From: an uncultured Spirochaetia bacterium
GTDB taxonomy: Bacteria; Spirochaetota; Spirochaetia; CAKZLE01
NCBI GenBank assembly: GCA_937125225.1
Contig: CAKZLE010000034.1
Location: forward strand, 124,001 to 188,000
Reading direction: 5' to 3'
Length of the DNA: 64,000 bases
Below are positions 1-8,339 of this stretch, one piece after another (the stretch's first letter is position 1; the number at the start of each line of letters is the position of its first letter). The notes beneath the pieces were generated by a model that worked only from the letters and a program-made list of their open reading frames with translations, did no database searches and was not told the origin of the DNA. Both the position numbers and the translations under genes were made by a program.

Positions 1-1253
1 GAGAAGCTGCTATTTGTGCAGAAAAGGAAAAAAAGTATGGTATAGCAAGAAAATATTTCCTAATTGGGAGAGAATTTGTAGAGCTTTCTGCTAATCCTAG
101 TATTCTTCCACTACGAATTGGTTTTTTAGGTGATGCGGCTTTAGCTAGTTGGAAATTAGGTGATAAAAAAACAAGTCTAATGCAATTCTCTTCTGTTCTT
201 GAAGAACTTTCAAATCTAAATCCTAATGATTCATTACGTGCAGCACACATAAATGCCTTAAGTAGGCATGCCTTATTATGGATATATCAGGAAGCATCAG
301 GAAAAAAGATATTGATTGACAACCAATATGAAACTATAGCAGTTCCTGGCATGATCAGTAACCCAGAGCCTAATCCTGAAATAAAGAATAAACCTTTAGC
401 TTTACTTGAAATTTCATGGTATATGTTAGCGGCAGTTGAAAATTTTCTCTTAGTCGATGTTGGAATAAATAAGAACTTAACAAAATATTTATGCAACAAG
501 TCTTTTCTGGAAGGGCAATTTCTGTTGACCGAATCACAGGTTGTAAAAGCATTAAAAATAATCGATACTCAGTTATTTTTATTAGCTTTGAAAGATAGAA
601 TACATCAATTTGTTATTTTTTCATCTGGTAAAGAAAACAATTTCAACGTACAAAGCGGAACATTAGTAGGGAATCCAATACTACCTGATCATGAACTATC
701 CAAGTATTATGATTTATTTGAAAGCTTTATGCTCTTATACATTGCAATGAGTATTATTAATAATCGTACAATAAACATTAAGTCTTTTACAAATATGATA
801 ATAAATGACCAAAAGATATTTGTGCGAAATGAATTCATTAGTTGTCTAAAGCAAGAAGGAATAATCACTGATTACAATTTAAATATTGCAAAAGAATTCT
901 CTGTTATTTATTCAAAAATAGATAAAAATGAATGTTTTACCCCTAAAGAAGTCTTTATATTTGCTCTAAGAACCCTCCAATTAGCATCACAAACAAAAAT
1001 ACAAATATATTTTATTGAACCTATTTTTTCTTGGGTAAAACAAAAATGGGATAATATTTGGGAGAATCAACGTTTTCTATTACATAGCCCTACCGTATAT
1101 ATTACAGAAATAGAAATGAGTTATCAAAAACCTTTTAGTTTAGAAAGTCTAATTGACTTGTTAATTGCCATTCTTCCTACAATAGGATTAAGAAATGAAA
1201 ATGATATAAATATTATATTAAACAATATGAGAACCACAGGAAATAATACTTGA
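1..1253 (+). CDS. C-terminal part of a large unknown protein (partial at left edge)
   Basis: The reading frame is open from the first bases of the window (codons in phase with position 3) to a TGA at 1251-1253, so the gene begins outside the window. The first in-frame ATG (180) has no convincing ribosome binding site and is probably internal. The first ~150 visible residues look helical and repeat-like, with alanine- and leucine-rich stretches of the tetratricopeptide kind (e.g. GFLGDAALASWKLGD). The remainder is Asn/Ile-rich with no motif I recognise. Base composition is very AT-rich. Helical-repeat C-termini of this sort occur in large STAND-type or other signalling proteins, but that is only a guess. 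A terminator-like repeat follows at 1306. Confidence 0.6.
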   Translation, partial: EAAICAEKEKKYGIARKYFLIGREFVELSANPSILPLRIGFLGDAALASWKLGDKKTSLMQFSSVLEELSNLNPNDSLRAAHINALSRHALLWIYQEASGKKILIDNQYETIAVPGMISNPEPNPEIKNKPLALLEISWYMLAAVENFLLVDVGINKNLTKYLCNKSFLEGQFLLTESQVVKALKIIDTQLFLLALKDRIHQFVIFSSGKENNFNVQSGTLVGNPILPDHELSKYYDLFESFMLLYIAMSIINNRTINIKSFTNMIINDQKIFVRNEFISCLKQEGIITDYNLNIAKEFSVIYSKIDKNECFTPKEVFIFALRTLQLASQTKIQIYFIEPIFSWVKQKWDNIWENQRFLLHSPTVYITEIEMSYQKPFSLESLIDLLIAILPTIGLRNENDINIILNNMRTTGNNT

Positions 1254-1305
1254 ACGTCTTATGTCTCTAAAGACAGACTACCTCAAAGTCTACCCTAAGA
1301 AATAT

Positions 1306-1392
1306 AAAAACCGATCTCCCATTAGGAAAACCGGCTTCTCATTGTATCAATTACATCTACTAAATATTGTTTCATGGATGTTATTGATACAA
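1306..1392 (-). repeat. Dispersed terminator-bearing repeat, copy a
   Basis: Read on the minus strand this has two stem-loops. The first has 16-base arms TTGTATCAATAACATC and its near-perfect complement GATGTAATTGATACAA. The second pairs a CCGGTTTTCC arm with GGGAGATCGG and ends in a T run. The same arrangement recurs at 51006-51098 and, without the left arm, at 36121-36185. Here it lies between two convergent genes and probably terminates both. An 81-codon frame at 1261-1506 runs through it and is not considered a gene. Confidence 0.75.
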
Positions 1393-1502
1393 AACTCAGA
1401 TAAATATAAAAATCTAAGCAATGCAGATAATGATTATATTCACCTAGCTTTAGGTAACATAAAATATTCGTTATTTATCCTTATACCTAACGGACTGAGG
1501 AT

Positions 1503-1913
1503 TTAGCATAATTGTCTAAAACTATCCCATTCATTAATATCAACATCAGAGAATTCAACCAAACATATTACACAAAATGTTGATGCTATTATATCTTCTT
1601 TTAAATGACCATTATGTGATTTTTTATCATCTGTAAAGTGTATATGTGCTTGGGTTCTTCCATCAATAATCATTCCAGTTATCGAAACAATATCCTGGAG
1701 CAGATCACCATTTGGGGGGATTTCAGCAGGTGGTAAGGTTGTATCAGATACTACATGGTTGTGATAACTTGCAGAGGCTCCTAACCCATTCATAATGAAT
1801 GCATTCTTTATCTTTTTTTTCAAAACAGCAAGTTGAATGCTTTTTAGAATATCATTTCCAGGATTCACCCTTACGAGAAAGGTTCTCTGTATAGTAGCAG
1901 TTTCGACAATCAT
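1503..1913 (-). CDS. PPC/DUF296 (PCC) domain protein
   Basis: A 136-residue single-domain protein of the PPC/DUF296 fold, a small trimeric family of unsettled biochemical function. In plants the domain is fused to AT-hooks; in bacteria it is free-standing and often sits next to metabolic genes. Family features visible are the N-terminal RVNPGNDILKSIQ segment, the glycine turn in IMNGLGASASYHNH, and the AHIHF...GHL metal-site-like histidines near residues 89-103. It is transcribed in the same direction as the downstream-numbered sugar operon but separated from it by 271 bp in which I see no gene. A second PPC protein lies at 16774, inside another catabolic operon. No DNA-binding segment is present. 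Confidence 0.75.
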   Translation of the reverse strand: MIVETATIQRTFLVRVNPGNDILKSIQLAVLKKKIKNAFIMNGLGASASYHNHVVSDTTLPPAEIPPNGDLLQDIVSITGMIIDGRTQAHIHFTDDKKSHNGHLKEDIIASTFCVICLVEFSDVDINEWDSFRQLC

Positions 1914-2184
1914 CTTATCTCTCCATTCTCATTAACATTGACTCTTGATTCTTCTAACGCTCTTAAAAAGTTAGGCATAGGGTAGAAAAGCAATCACTAT
2001 TGAGGATAGGTACATTTTCTTGCTTGATATCAGTATGAGATAAGAAATACTTCCACATAAAGAAATACTAGCTTTCAGAATGATTTGTGGGTCACCCAAC
2101 ATAATCTTTCTTATTAAAGATCACAACATACTCGAAGGAGACTTTTCCTGATTATTATTGCTTACCTACTCCTCTTCATACTTT

Positions 2185-3459
2185 TTATAAAAAATCATCA
2201 ATACAAGTCACACAATTCTTGAGTCTTGCTTCTTCTGCTGCAAAGACAATTCTATGACTTGAACAGCCCTCTAGGGTTCTTTTGTTGAACTCACTATAGT
2301 CATTTCTCTGCCATGCCGTAATATAAGCTTCCATAAAACCAAAGTCCCCACCACCATGGCCATCAGCAGCAGTAACCCCTTCAGATACCACCGTGATTGT
2401 TTCCCAGTTATTGTTCAGGAATGAAAAAACCTTAACATCTATCCCATTGGTTTCAATCATCCCCTTTGTACAAAATATTCTTGTTTGACGAAAATCAACT
2501 TCCGAAAAAGCTGTAACGCTAAAACTTGCTGTTTTACAATTTTTAAACTGAATATTTACCACTTGATTATCTACAACTGAATTATCACAATTATAGACAC
2601 ACATACCATAGGGACCAAACCGTAATGCATAATCAAGAGCTTCTTCTGTGAATTCGCTAATGACTACGTCTAATGGCCAGTTAAAGTTTCCATTTTTCAG
2701 TTGATTTCTATAAAATCTATTCGCAGAATATGGACAAGTACCATCTAAGGAACAATCGATACATCGATCAGAAGAATTGTCTGGTTTTGACCTTTTATGA
2801 AAATAGTTCAGTGATCCAAATGAAGAGACATATTCAACATCTTCTTGCATTATATGCATGATCCAATCAATATCATGGCAAGACTTTGCCAATAAAAGCG
2901 GGCTACTCGTGTCTTCTCTTCGCCAATTACCTCTAACATAAGAATGCATATAATGCCAATAGCCAATCGGTTCAAGATGCTGAATGGATACTATCTCTCC
3001 GACTGACCCTGCTTTTAGGATTTCTTTGATTGTTCTCGTAAGAGGAGTATAGAGTAATACATGACAAATACCGAATAGTTGTTCCTCATGAGTGTTCACC
3101 ATGTTAGTTATAGTATTGACTTCTTTTAAGTCTATCCCAATAGGTTTTTCTAAAATGATATGATATCCAGCCTCTGAGAAAGCTGTTGCTAATTGCACAT
3201 GTGTTCTATCAGGAGTCGCGATCAGTATAGTATCAACTTCTGGATTTGCTTTAAGTAGTTCAACCCCTGAACTAAATTGTAACTCTTTGGAAATATTATA
3301 CATCTCACTAAATTTTTGCAGTTTTTCCCTATCGGGATCAGCTACTGACACAATCTCTAATCTACTATCAGGTATTTCTGAATATTTACTATAAGCCCGA
3401 CCCCGGCTACCTGCACCTATAACAGCCAATCTCATAGACCTAGTATCATTATTTTTCAT
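2185..3459 (-). CDS. Gfo/Idh/MocA family NAD(P)-dependent oxidoreductase
   Basis: A 424-residue dehydrogenase of the glucose-fructose oxidoreductase/inositol dehydrogenase family. The N-terminal Rossmann motif is VIGAGSRGRAYSKY, followed by SVADPDREKL and ATPDRTHVQLA. EKPIG carries the conserved family lysine, and the SCHDIDW motif is in the C-terminal substrate domain. A cysteine cluster (CIDCSLDGTCPYSANRFY, about residues 250-265) is present. The frame is open 39 codons further upstream, but that part overlaps the permease; the ATG at 3459 lies two bases past the permease stop behind AAAGGGGT, so it is chosen. Last gene of the sugar ABC operon; it probably oxidises the imported sugar or derivative, substrate unknown. 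Confidence 0.85.
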   Translation of the reverse strand: MKNNDTRSMRLAVIGAGSRGRAYSKYSEIPDSRLEIVSVADPDREKLQKFSEMYNISKELQFSSGVELLKANPEVDTILIATPDRTHVQLATAFSEAGYHIILEKPIGIDLKEVNTITNMVNTHEEQLFGICHVLLYTPLTRTIKEILKAGSVGEIVSIQHLEPIGYWHYMHSYVRGNWRREDTSSPLLLAKSCHDIDWIMHIMQEDVEYVSSFGSLNYFHKRSKPDNSSDRCIDCSLDGTCPYSANRFYRNQLKNGNFNWPLDVVISEFTEEALDYALRFGPYGMCVYNCDNSVVDNQVVNIQFKNCKTASFSVTAFSEVDFRQTRIFCTKGMIETNGIDVKVFSFLNNNWETITVVSEGVTAADGHGGGDFGFMEAYITAWQRNDYSEFNKRTLEGCSSHRIVFAAEEARLKNCVTCIDDFL

Positions 3460-3461
3460 AA

Positions 3462-4295
3462 TTACCCCTTTACAGATCCTGCACGGACACCTGAAATTAC
3501 GTATTTTTGCATGACTAGAAAGAATATGATTATAGGGAGCATTCCCAACACTAAGGTAGCTAATGCATAATCCCAACGATTTGTATACTGCCCAAAAAAA
3601 CTAAATACAGCTAATGGGATCGTATGTAAATCCTTTTTAGTTAAAATTAGTAATGGTAGAAGGAAGTCATTCCATATGAGCAATGCTTGTAATATCAGGA
3701 CCGTTGTAGTCATGGACTTTATCAAAGGAATAACAATATATGAAAAAATCTGAGGTATACTACAACCATCAATAATAGCCGCTTCTTCAAGCTGAATTGG
3801 AACTGATTTGATAAAACCATGGTAAAGGAAAACAGTAAAAGGGGTACTATAACCCATATAGACTATGATCAATCCTATACGAGTATTAATAAAATTGAGC
3901 TGGGTTATTACTCTAATAAGAGGAATCATGATTGCTTGAAAAGGTGTGATCATAGCAGCGATAAATGCAAAAAATAAAATTGTTGTGAACCTTGATTTAT
4001 ATCTCACAATCCACCATGCAGTCATAGATCCAATAATAACCAATAGTACCAATGTTATAGTGGTTATAAGCAATGAATTAAAAAAAACTTTGAGAAAATT
4101 GATTTTTTCAAAAGCATTAGAATAATTCCCCCATGTCAATGATTTTGGGAGTGAAGCTGCACTCTTTAGTATTTCACCAAATGGCTTTAAGGAATTTATT
4201 ATTACAAAGTAAAAGGGAGTCAAAAATAGCAATGCAAAGAAAATAACCACTATTTCAGCAATAGTAACCTTATATGTGCGTTTTTCCGCAATCAT
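3462..4295 (-). CDS. CUT1 carbohydrate ABC transporter permease (MalG/UgpE type)
   Basis: A 277-residue inner-membrane permease with about six hydrophobic segments and a C-terminal coupling motif EEAAIIDGCSIPQIFSYIVIPLI, the EAA loop that contacts the ATPase. N-terminal FALLFLTPFYFVIINSLKP and the C-terminal GMLPIIIFFLVMQKYVISGVRAGSVKG ending are typical of MalG-like subunits. Its ATG overlaps the end of the preceding permease by four bases (ATGA), so the two are translationally coupled. No ATP-binding subunit is encoded nearby, as is common where one shared MsmX/UgpC-type ATPase serves several importers. Confidence 0.9.
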   Translation of the reverse strand: MIAEKRTYKVTIAEIVVIFFALLFLTPFYFVIINSLKPFGEILKSAASLPKSLTWGNYSNAFEKINFLKVFFNSLLITTITLVLLVIIGSMTAWWIVRYKSRFTTILFFAFIAAMITPFQAIMIPLIRVITQLNFINTRIGLIIVYMGYSTPFTVFLYHGFIKSVPIQLEEAAIIDGCSIPQIFSYIVIPLIKSMTTTVLILQALLIWNDFLLPLLILTKKDLHTIPLAVFSFFGQYTNRWDYALATLVLGMLPIIIFFLVMQKYVISGVRAGSVKG

Positions 4296-5167
4296 GCTTC
4301 AATCTCCTTTCGTTTAGTAAGGAAAACCTGCAATATAGTTATACTGCCAACAAGGACAAAATAAACTAGAGATTTAGCAGAACCCATACCAAAATTACTA
4401 TAACTAAATGCCTCATAGTAGATATTAAGTGCAACTGTTTCAGTAGACCTAAAAGGGCCACCAGCTGTTAAAGATAATACGATATCAAAACTTTTAAAGG
4501 CCCAAGAAAGTACCAAAAAAAGACAAACAGTGATCGCTGACATTGAAAGAGGGAGAATCACTTTTGTAAATAAAATGTAATTTGGAGCACCATCAATCTG
4601 TGCGGCTTCAAGTAGGTGAGAGTCAATATTTAATAGATGGGCAATATAAATGATCATTAAATACCCAACAGAACGCCAAGTATATACAATGACAATACTC
4701 CAAAACCCTGTTGCTGGTGTACCTAGCCAAGGAAGAAGAAAAACACTAAATTGCGTGAGATCGCCCAGAGCACTAAATCCGTTTACAAAAATAAATCGCC
4801 AGATAAACCCTAACAACACACCACCAATAACATTTGGTAGAAAGAAGATGGTCCTTAGAGGCCCTCGGGATTTGATTGGTTGGATAAGGACTAGTGCAAA
4901 CACAAATGCTAATACATTTGTAAGTATGAGCGTAGTAAAAGTAAATCTTAGCGTAAACCAGAATGAAGCAAGAAATTGTGAATCATTTTTAAAGATTTCA
5001 ATGAAATTCCGGAGACCAACCCAAACGGGTTCTGCATTGACTCCATTCCATTCAGTAAAGCTATAAAATATTCCTGAAAAAAATGGATAGGCAATTATCA
5101 AAACAAAAAAGATTGTTGCAGGTCCCAAGAAGATTGTTGCTAAGATGGTCTTCTTTATGAGATTCAT
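4292..5167 (-). CDS. CUT1 carbohydrate ABC transporter permease (MalF/UgpA type)
   Basis: A 291-residue membrane permease with six predicted hydrophobic segments. Typical family pieces are the N-terminal LGPATIFFVLIIAYPFFSGI helix, the NDSQFLASFWFTLRFT segment before the second helix, and the EAAQIDGAPNYILFTKVILPL coupling loop. It pairs with the permease that follows it. It lies 54 bp after the binding-protein gene, and a 10-bp inverted repeat in that gap may let the binding protein be made in excess over the membrane subunits. The start ATG (5167) follows AGGAGG at a usual distance. Confidence 0.9.
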   Translation of the reverse strand: MNLIKKTILATIFLGPATIFFVLIIAYPFFSGIFYSFTEWNGVNAEPVWVGLRNFIEIFKNDSQFLASFWFTLRFTFTTLILTNVLAFVFALVLIQPIKSRGPLRTIFFLPNVIGGVLLGFIWRFIFVNGFSALGDLTQFSVFLLPWLGTPATGFWSIVIVYTWRSVGYLMIIYIAHLLNIDSHLLEAAQIDGAPNYILFTKVILPLSMSAITVCLFLVLSWAFKSFDIVLSLTAGGPFRSTETVALNIYYEAFSYSNFGMGSAKSLVYFVLVGSITILQVFLTKRKEIEA

Positions 5168-5184
5168 GTACCCCTCCTAAAACT

Positions 5185-5214
5185 AGGGCTTTCAAGCTTT
5201 TACCTGAAAGCCCT
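5185..5214 (-). terminator. Intercistronic hairpin between binding protein and permease genes
   Basis: A perfect 10-bp inverted repeat, AGGGCTTTCA and TGAAAGCCCT, with a 10-base loop. On the transcribed strand it is followed by only a short T-rich stretch, so it looks like a partial terminator or a 3' stabiliser for the binding-protein message rather than an absolute stop. Confidence 0.6.
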
Positions 5215-5221
5215 GTAGTAT

Positions 5222-6472
5222 CTATTTGGATAGTTTTACCCAAGAATCCTGCATATCCTGTAACATTACATCATAGGTAATCTCACCTGCTACATATTTC
5301 TGTGTATGTTCAGCAAATTCATTATACATTCCACCGTACCAAGTAGTAAAAGACCATGGGATTGTATCTCCCTTTCCTGCAAAGGCCAGTAAATCATTAC
5401 TTATTCCACCAAGCAAATTAGAATCTATATTATCAAATGCAGGAATATATCCAAACTCATCCGTCAAATAGGACTTTCCTTTTTCTGAAGAAACCATCCA
5501 GTTTAAGAAATCTTTAGCTTCTTCTTGTAAATCCGATTGATTATTAACAACCCAATAAAAAGGAACCCCAACAGGGACCTTATTAGAAACCTGTAGATCA
5601 TCATTTATAGGTATTGGTAGAATACCAATATCAGCATTGGGATTTGCTTCATATATTCCGACTTCTTTCCAGTTCCCCTGCTGAACCATAGCAACCTGTC
5701 CGGTGTTAAAAAGGGCCATTTGTGCATTATGATCTGTAGTTAATGAGTTTTTATTCCCATATTCTAGGGTTAAGTCAAATAGATCTTTAAAATCTGTAAA
5801 AAGCTGGTTATCCACAATTGAAGCTGTTCCATTATCAAGTGCCGCACTAAAAGCAGTAGGGTCTGGTTGAGCAGCAAAAGGAATATTCATTAAATGCATA
5901 CCAATCACCCACCATTCAGAGTACCCATTTCCAAAGGGAATAACTCCTATAGCCTGTATCTTTTGAGCGGCTTCACGCAGTTCACTAAGTGTTCTTGGAG
6001 CTGTTGTTATACCAGCTTTTCTGAATATCTCTTTATTATAGATAAACCCATATCCTTCAATATTAAAAGGCATTCCCATAAGTTTTTCATTAAAAATCAT
6101 AGGTCTTTTTGCCGATTCTAGTACATTATCGACCCAAGGTTCATCAGATAGGTCTGTCAAATACTCAGAGAAGGTCATTGCTAAAGCAGGACCATCAACT
6201 ACAAAAATATCTGGACCAGCACCTGCTGCAAATTTTGTTTTTAAAGTAGTACTCCAATCTGCTGCCCCACCTACTGTTTCAATAGTAAGATTCACCTTAG
6301 GATTCACAGCTTTATAATCTTTAGCTATCTGCTCCCATTGATCCACTTGACTAACTTTAAAGTGAAATAATTTCAGTTCTTTAACTTGTTCTTTTTCCTC
6401 TACCTGTCCATTGGCGAAGCACAGCATTGAAAATACCCCAATAAATAGTGCAATTAACAAAAACTTTTTCAT
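5222..6472 (-). CDS. Extracellular sugar-binding protein of ABC importer (family 1)
   Basis: A 416-residue substrate-binding protein. The N-terminal export signal MKKFLLIALFIGVFSMLCFANGQ resembles those of spirochaete binding proteins, where a degenerate lipobox or cleavage after FA is usual. The mature part begins with the acidic linker VEEKEQVKEL. Family 1 features include GGAADWSTTLKTKFAAGAGPDIFVVDG near residues 65-91, AMVQQGNWKEVGI and GVPFYWVVNNQS. First gene of the operon that continues with two permeases and a dehydrogenase. Expression is probably controlled by the divergent ROK regulator through the inverted repeat at 6506. The sugar cannot be named from sequence alone. Confidence 0.9.
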   Translation of the reverse strand: MKKFLLIALFIGVFSMLCFANGQVEEKEQVKELKLFHFKVSQVDQWEQIAKDYKAVNPKVNLTIETVGGAADWSTTLKTKFAAGAGPDIFVVDGPALAMTFSEYLTDLSDEPWVDNVLESAKRPMIFNEKLMGMPFNIEGYGFIYNKEIFRKAGITTAPRTLSELREAAQKIQAIGVIPFGNGYSEWWVIGMHLMNIPFAAQPDPTAFSAALDNGTASIVDNQLFTDFKDLFDLTLEYGNKNSLTTDHNAQMALFNTGQVAMVQQGNWKEVGIYEANPNADIGILPIPINDDLQVSNKVPVGVPFYWVVNNQSDLQEEAKDFLNWMVSSEKGKSYLTDEFGYIPAFDNIDSNLLGGISNDLLAFAGKGDTIPWSFTTWYGGMYNEFAEHTQKYVAGEITYDVMLQDMQDSWVKLSK

Positions 6473-6505
6473 AAATCCTCCTAAAGATTTCCAAACCTTT
6501 TATGT

Positions 6506-6520
6506 TTGTTGTGTCAACAA
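6506..6520. promoter_or_regulatory. Putative operator (TTGTTG-N3-CAACAA)
   Basis: The inverted repeat TTGTTGTGTCAACAA lies 34 bp upstream of the binding-protein start, in the 213-bp divergent interval shared with the ROK regulator. XylR-like ROK repressors are known to use TTTG...CAAA-type palindromes, so this is a reasonable operator for the regulator at 6686. The link is inference. The rest of the interval is AT-rich with several possible -10 boxes. Confidence 0.5.
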
Positions 6521-6685
6521 TCATTATTAGTTACAATTTACTATATGTCAAGTTATGATTAAAAAACTTTTAAATCCTATGTCAATCAAAAAAAATATTT
6601 TCTGATTAAATTGTTCTTATATAACCTTATGTTACCATACGAGGCCTCTCTTGACTAATATAGATTATTAATTTAGCATTGTTCA

Positions 6686-7888
6686 TTGAATAAACAATCA
6701 TATATTAGGGAGTCCATTACGAGTTATCAAAAAGAACAAAAAGAAAAAAATATACATCGAATTTTGGAAATAATTCATATTCACGGACAAATTAGTAGAA
6801 TAAATATTGCAAAAAAACTTCATATTGACCGATCAACAGTAACAAATATTGTCCCAGAGTTACTTAAATTTGGAATTATTCAAGAAGTAGAAGGTAAACC
6901 AACAGGAAAGGGGGGGCGCCCCCCCTCACCATTATCCATAAATCCAAGATTCGGTTATACTTTAGGAATTTCTATTCATTTAAAAGGGTTTCATGCTGCA
7001 ATATTGGATTTAGATGGTAACCTTATTGAAGATGTTGAAGGGAAGCTTCCCTATGAACCCTCTTTTTTTACCAAAAATTGCATTTCTATTCTTGATAACT
7101 TAGTTGAACGGTTGGTAAAGAACAAAGCACCAATTATTGGAGCTGTAATAGCAATATCAGGAATTATTAATCCTCAAAACAATGTTATTGATAAATCCTT
7201 TGTCTTCAGACTCATGGATTATGACTTCCAAAAAGAAATTTCTGATAAATTCCCCTTTTCAGTGTTAATTGAGAATGATGCTAATGCTTGCGCATGGGGA
7301 GAGCTGTTCCCGCATAGCCCATCTATGTGTACTTCATTTCTGTATTTATTAGCAAGTACGACTGATTATAATTTTGATGATAAATCTGATAATGGCATGG
7401 CTATAGGTATTGGTGTCGTTGCTGAAGGGAATATGATTTACGGTGCGCATAATTGTGCTGGTGAATTAAAGAGTGCTTTATGGGAAGATACTGATAGTGT
7501 AGAAAACCCAGTATCAATACCACCTACAAGACTTAGTGACATTCAAAAGGATTCATTAGTTTTTGAAGAGTATATAAATGAAATCTTTATATCTTTAGGA
7601 CCAGTAGTCTCTGTGCTTGATCCTGAAGCTATTATCATTGGAGGTGATCTTAAAGATAAATTATCAACTATACAAAAGCAACTTAGTTCTCCAAATTCAA
7701 AATACTACTTAGGAAGAGAGCAGTCAAAATATAAGATCTGTAGTCCTAGTAAAGGTGACAATGAAATATCTGCTGGTGCAGCTTGTATGTTTTTAATACG
7801 TCTATTTAAACAAGATTCTAAATATGCTCAAGTCAGATGTCCTACAAGATGGAAGAACATATTTGCAATCAAAAATCTTCTTTCATAA
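6686..7888 (+). CDS. ROK family transcriptional regulator (NagC/XylR type)
   Basis: A 400-residue sugar-responsive repressor. The N-terminal winged helix is visible at about residues 24-66 (HGQISRINIAKKLHIDRSTVTNIV), then the conserved GKGGRPPSPLSINP linker and a ROK sugar-binding domain with IENDANACAWGE and GAHNCAGELKSALW. The zinc-binding CxCGxxxC motif of ROK kinases is missing, as in many pure regulators. The frame begins with TTG at 6686; there is no ATG before the HTH. A GGGAG element sits inside the first codons, so the true start could be slightly later at a rare codon. It is divergent from the ABC operon it probably controls. Confidence 0.85.
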   Translation: MNKQSYIRESITSYQKEQKEKNIHRILEIIHIHGQISRINIAKKLHIDRSTVTNIVPELLKFGIIQEVEGKPTGKGGRPPSPLSINPRFGYTLGISIHLKGFHAAILDLDGNLIEDVEGKLPYEPSFFTKNCISILDNLVERLVKNKAPIIGAVIAISGIINPQNNVIDKSFVFRLMDYDFQKEISDKFPFSVLIENDANACAWGELFPHSPSMCTSFLYLLASTTDYNFDDKSDNGMAIGIGVVAEGNMIYGAHNCAGELKSALWEDTDSVENPVSIPPTRLSDIQKDSLVFEEYINEIFISLGPVVSVLDPEAIIIGGDLKDKLSTIQKQLSSPNSKYYLGREQSKYKICSPSKGDNEISAGAACMFLIRLFKQDSKYAQVRCPTRWKNIFAIKNLLS

Positions 7889-8210
7889 TAGCTAGTACCT
7901 TGAATTATTTTCTATTAATATATTAAGAAACTAGATATTAATCTGCTTAGTATAATAAAATGCCGATCTAAAAAAGAAAAAACCCACAGAACCGCCCACT
8001 TAGAGCTAAAGAAAACTAAAACCAGACTATTTCACTTGGTATTGTACTGGAGAAAGGTAATCTGTTTAATTCTTACTTTTTTCTAAAGTAACTTACCCTT
8101 TAAAATTAAAGCTCAAGGCAATAATAAATATATCTATTCCTCACAAAATATTACTAATTATATACTTTACAACGGGTTGTCGATGTACCGATTGCGTCTT
8201 TTCCGCCAGG

Positions 8211-8276
8211 ATACGTCTATAAATTAGAAAAGGATAAAATATCCTTGACGTATGATATATTACGGATATATAATCC
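8211..8276 (+). promoter_or_regulatory. Promoter with overlapping palindromic operator
   Basis: TTGACG (8245-8250) and TATAAT (8269-8274) are spaced by 18 bases, 66 bp before the binding-protein start at 8340. The -35 box overlaps AAGGATA-AAA-TATCCTT (8230-8246), and a wider pair ATACGTC (8211-8217)/GACGTAT (8247-8253) surrounds it; GGAT-N5-ATCC covers the -10. This layout suggests repression, perhaps by the RpiR protein at 13334 or the ROK regulator. In the rest of the 451-bp gap (7889-8210) I see no gene. Confidence 0.6.
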
Positions 8277-8339
8277 TTTTATAGATAAAAAATATTTTCT
8301 TATTCTATTTTATTACCATTACAAGGGGAAGAAATCCAA

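Noticed and set aside
1261-1506. 81-codon plus-strand frame
   Set aside because: It runs through the terminator-bearing repeat (1306-1392) found at two other places, has no ribosome binding site and overlaps the end of the PPC gene on the other strand.
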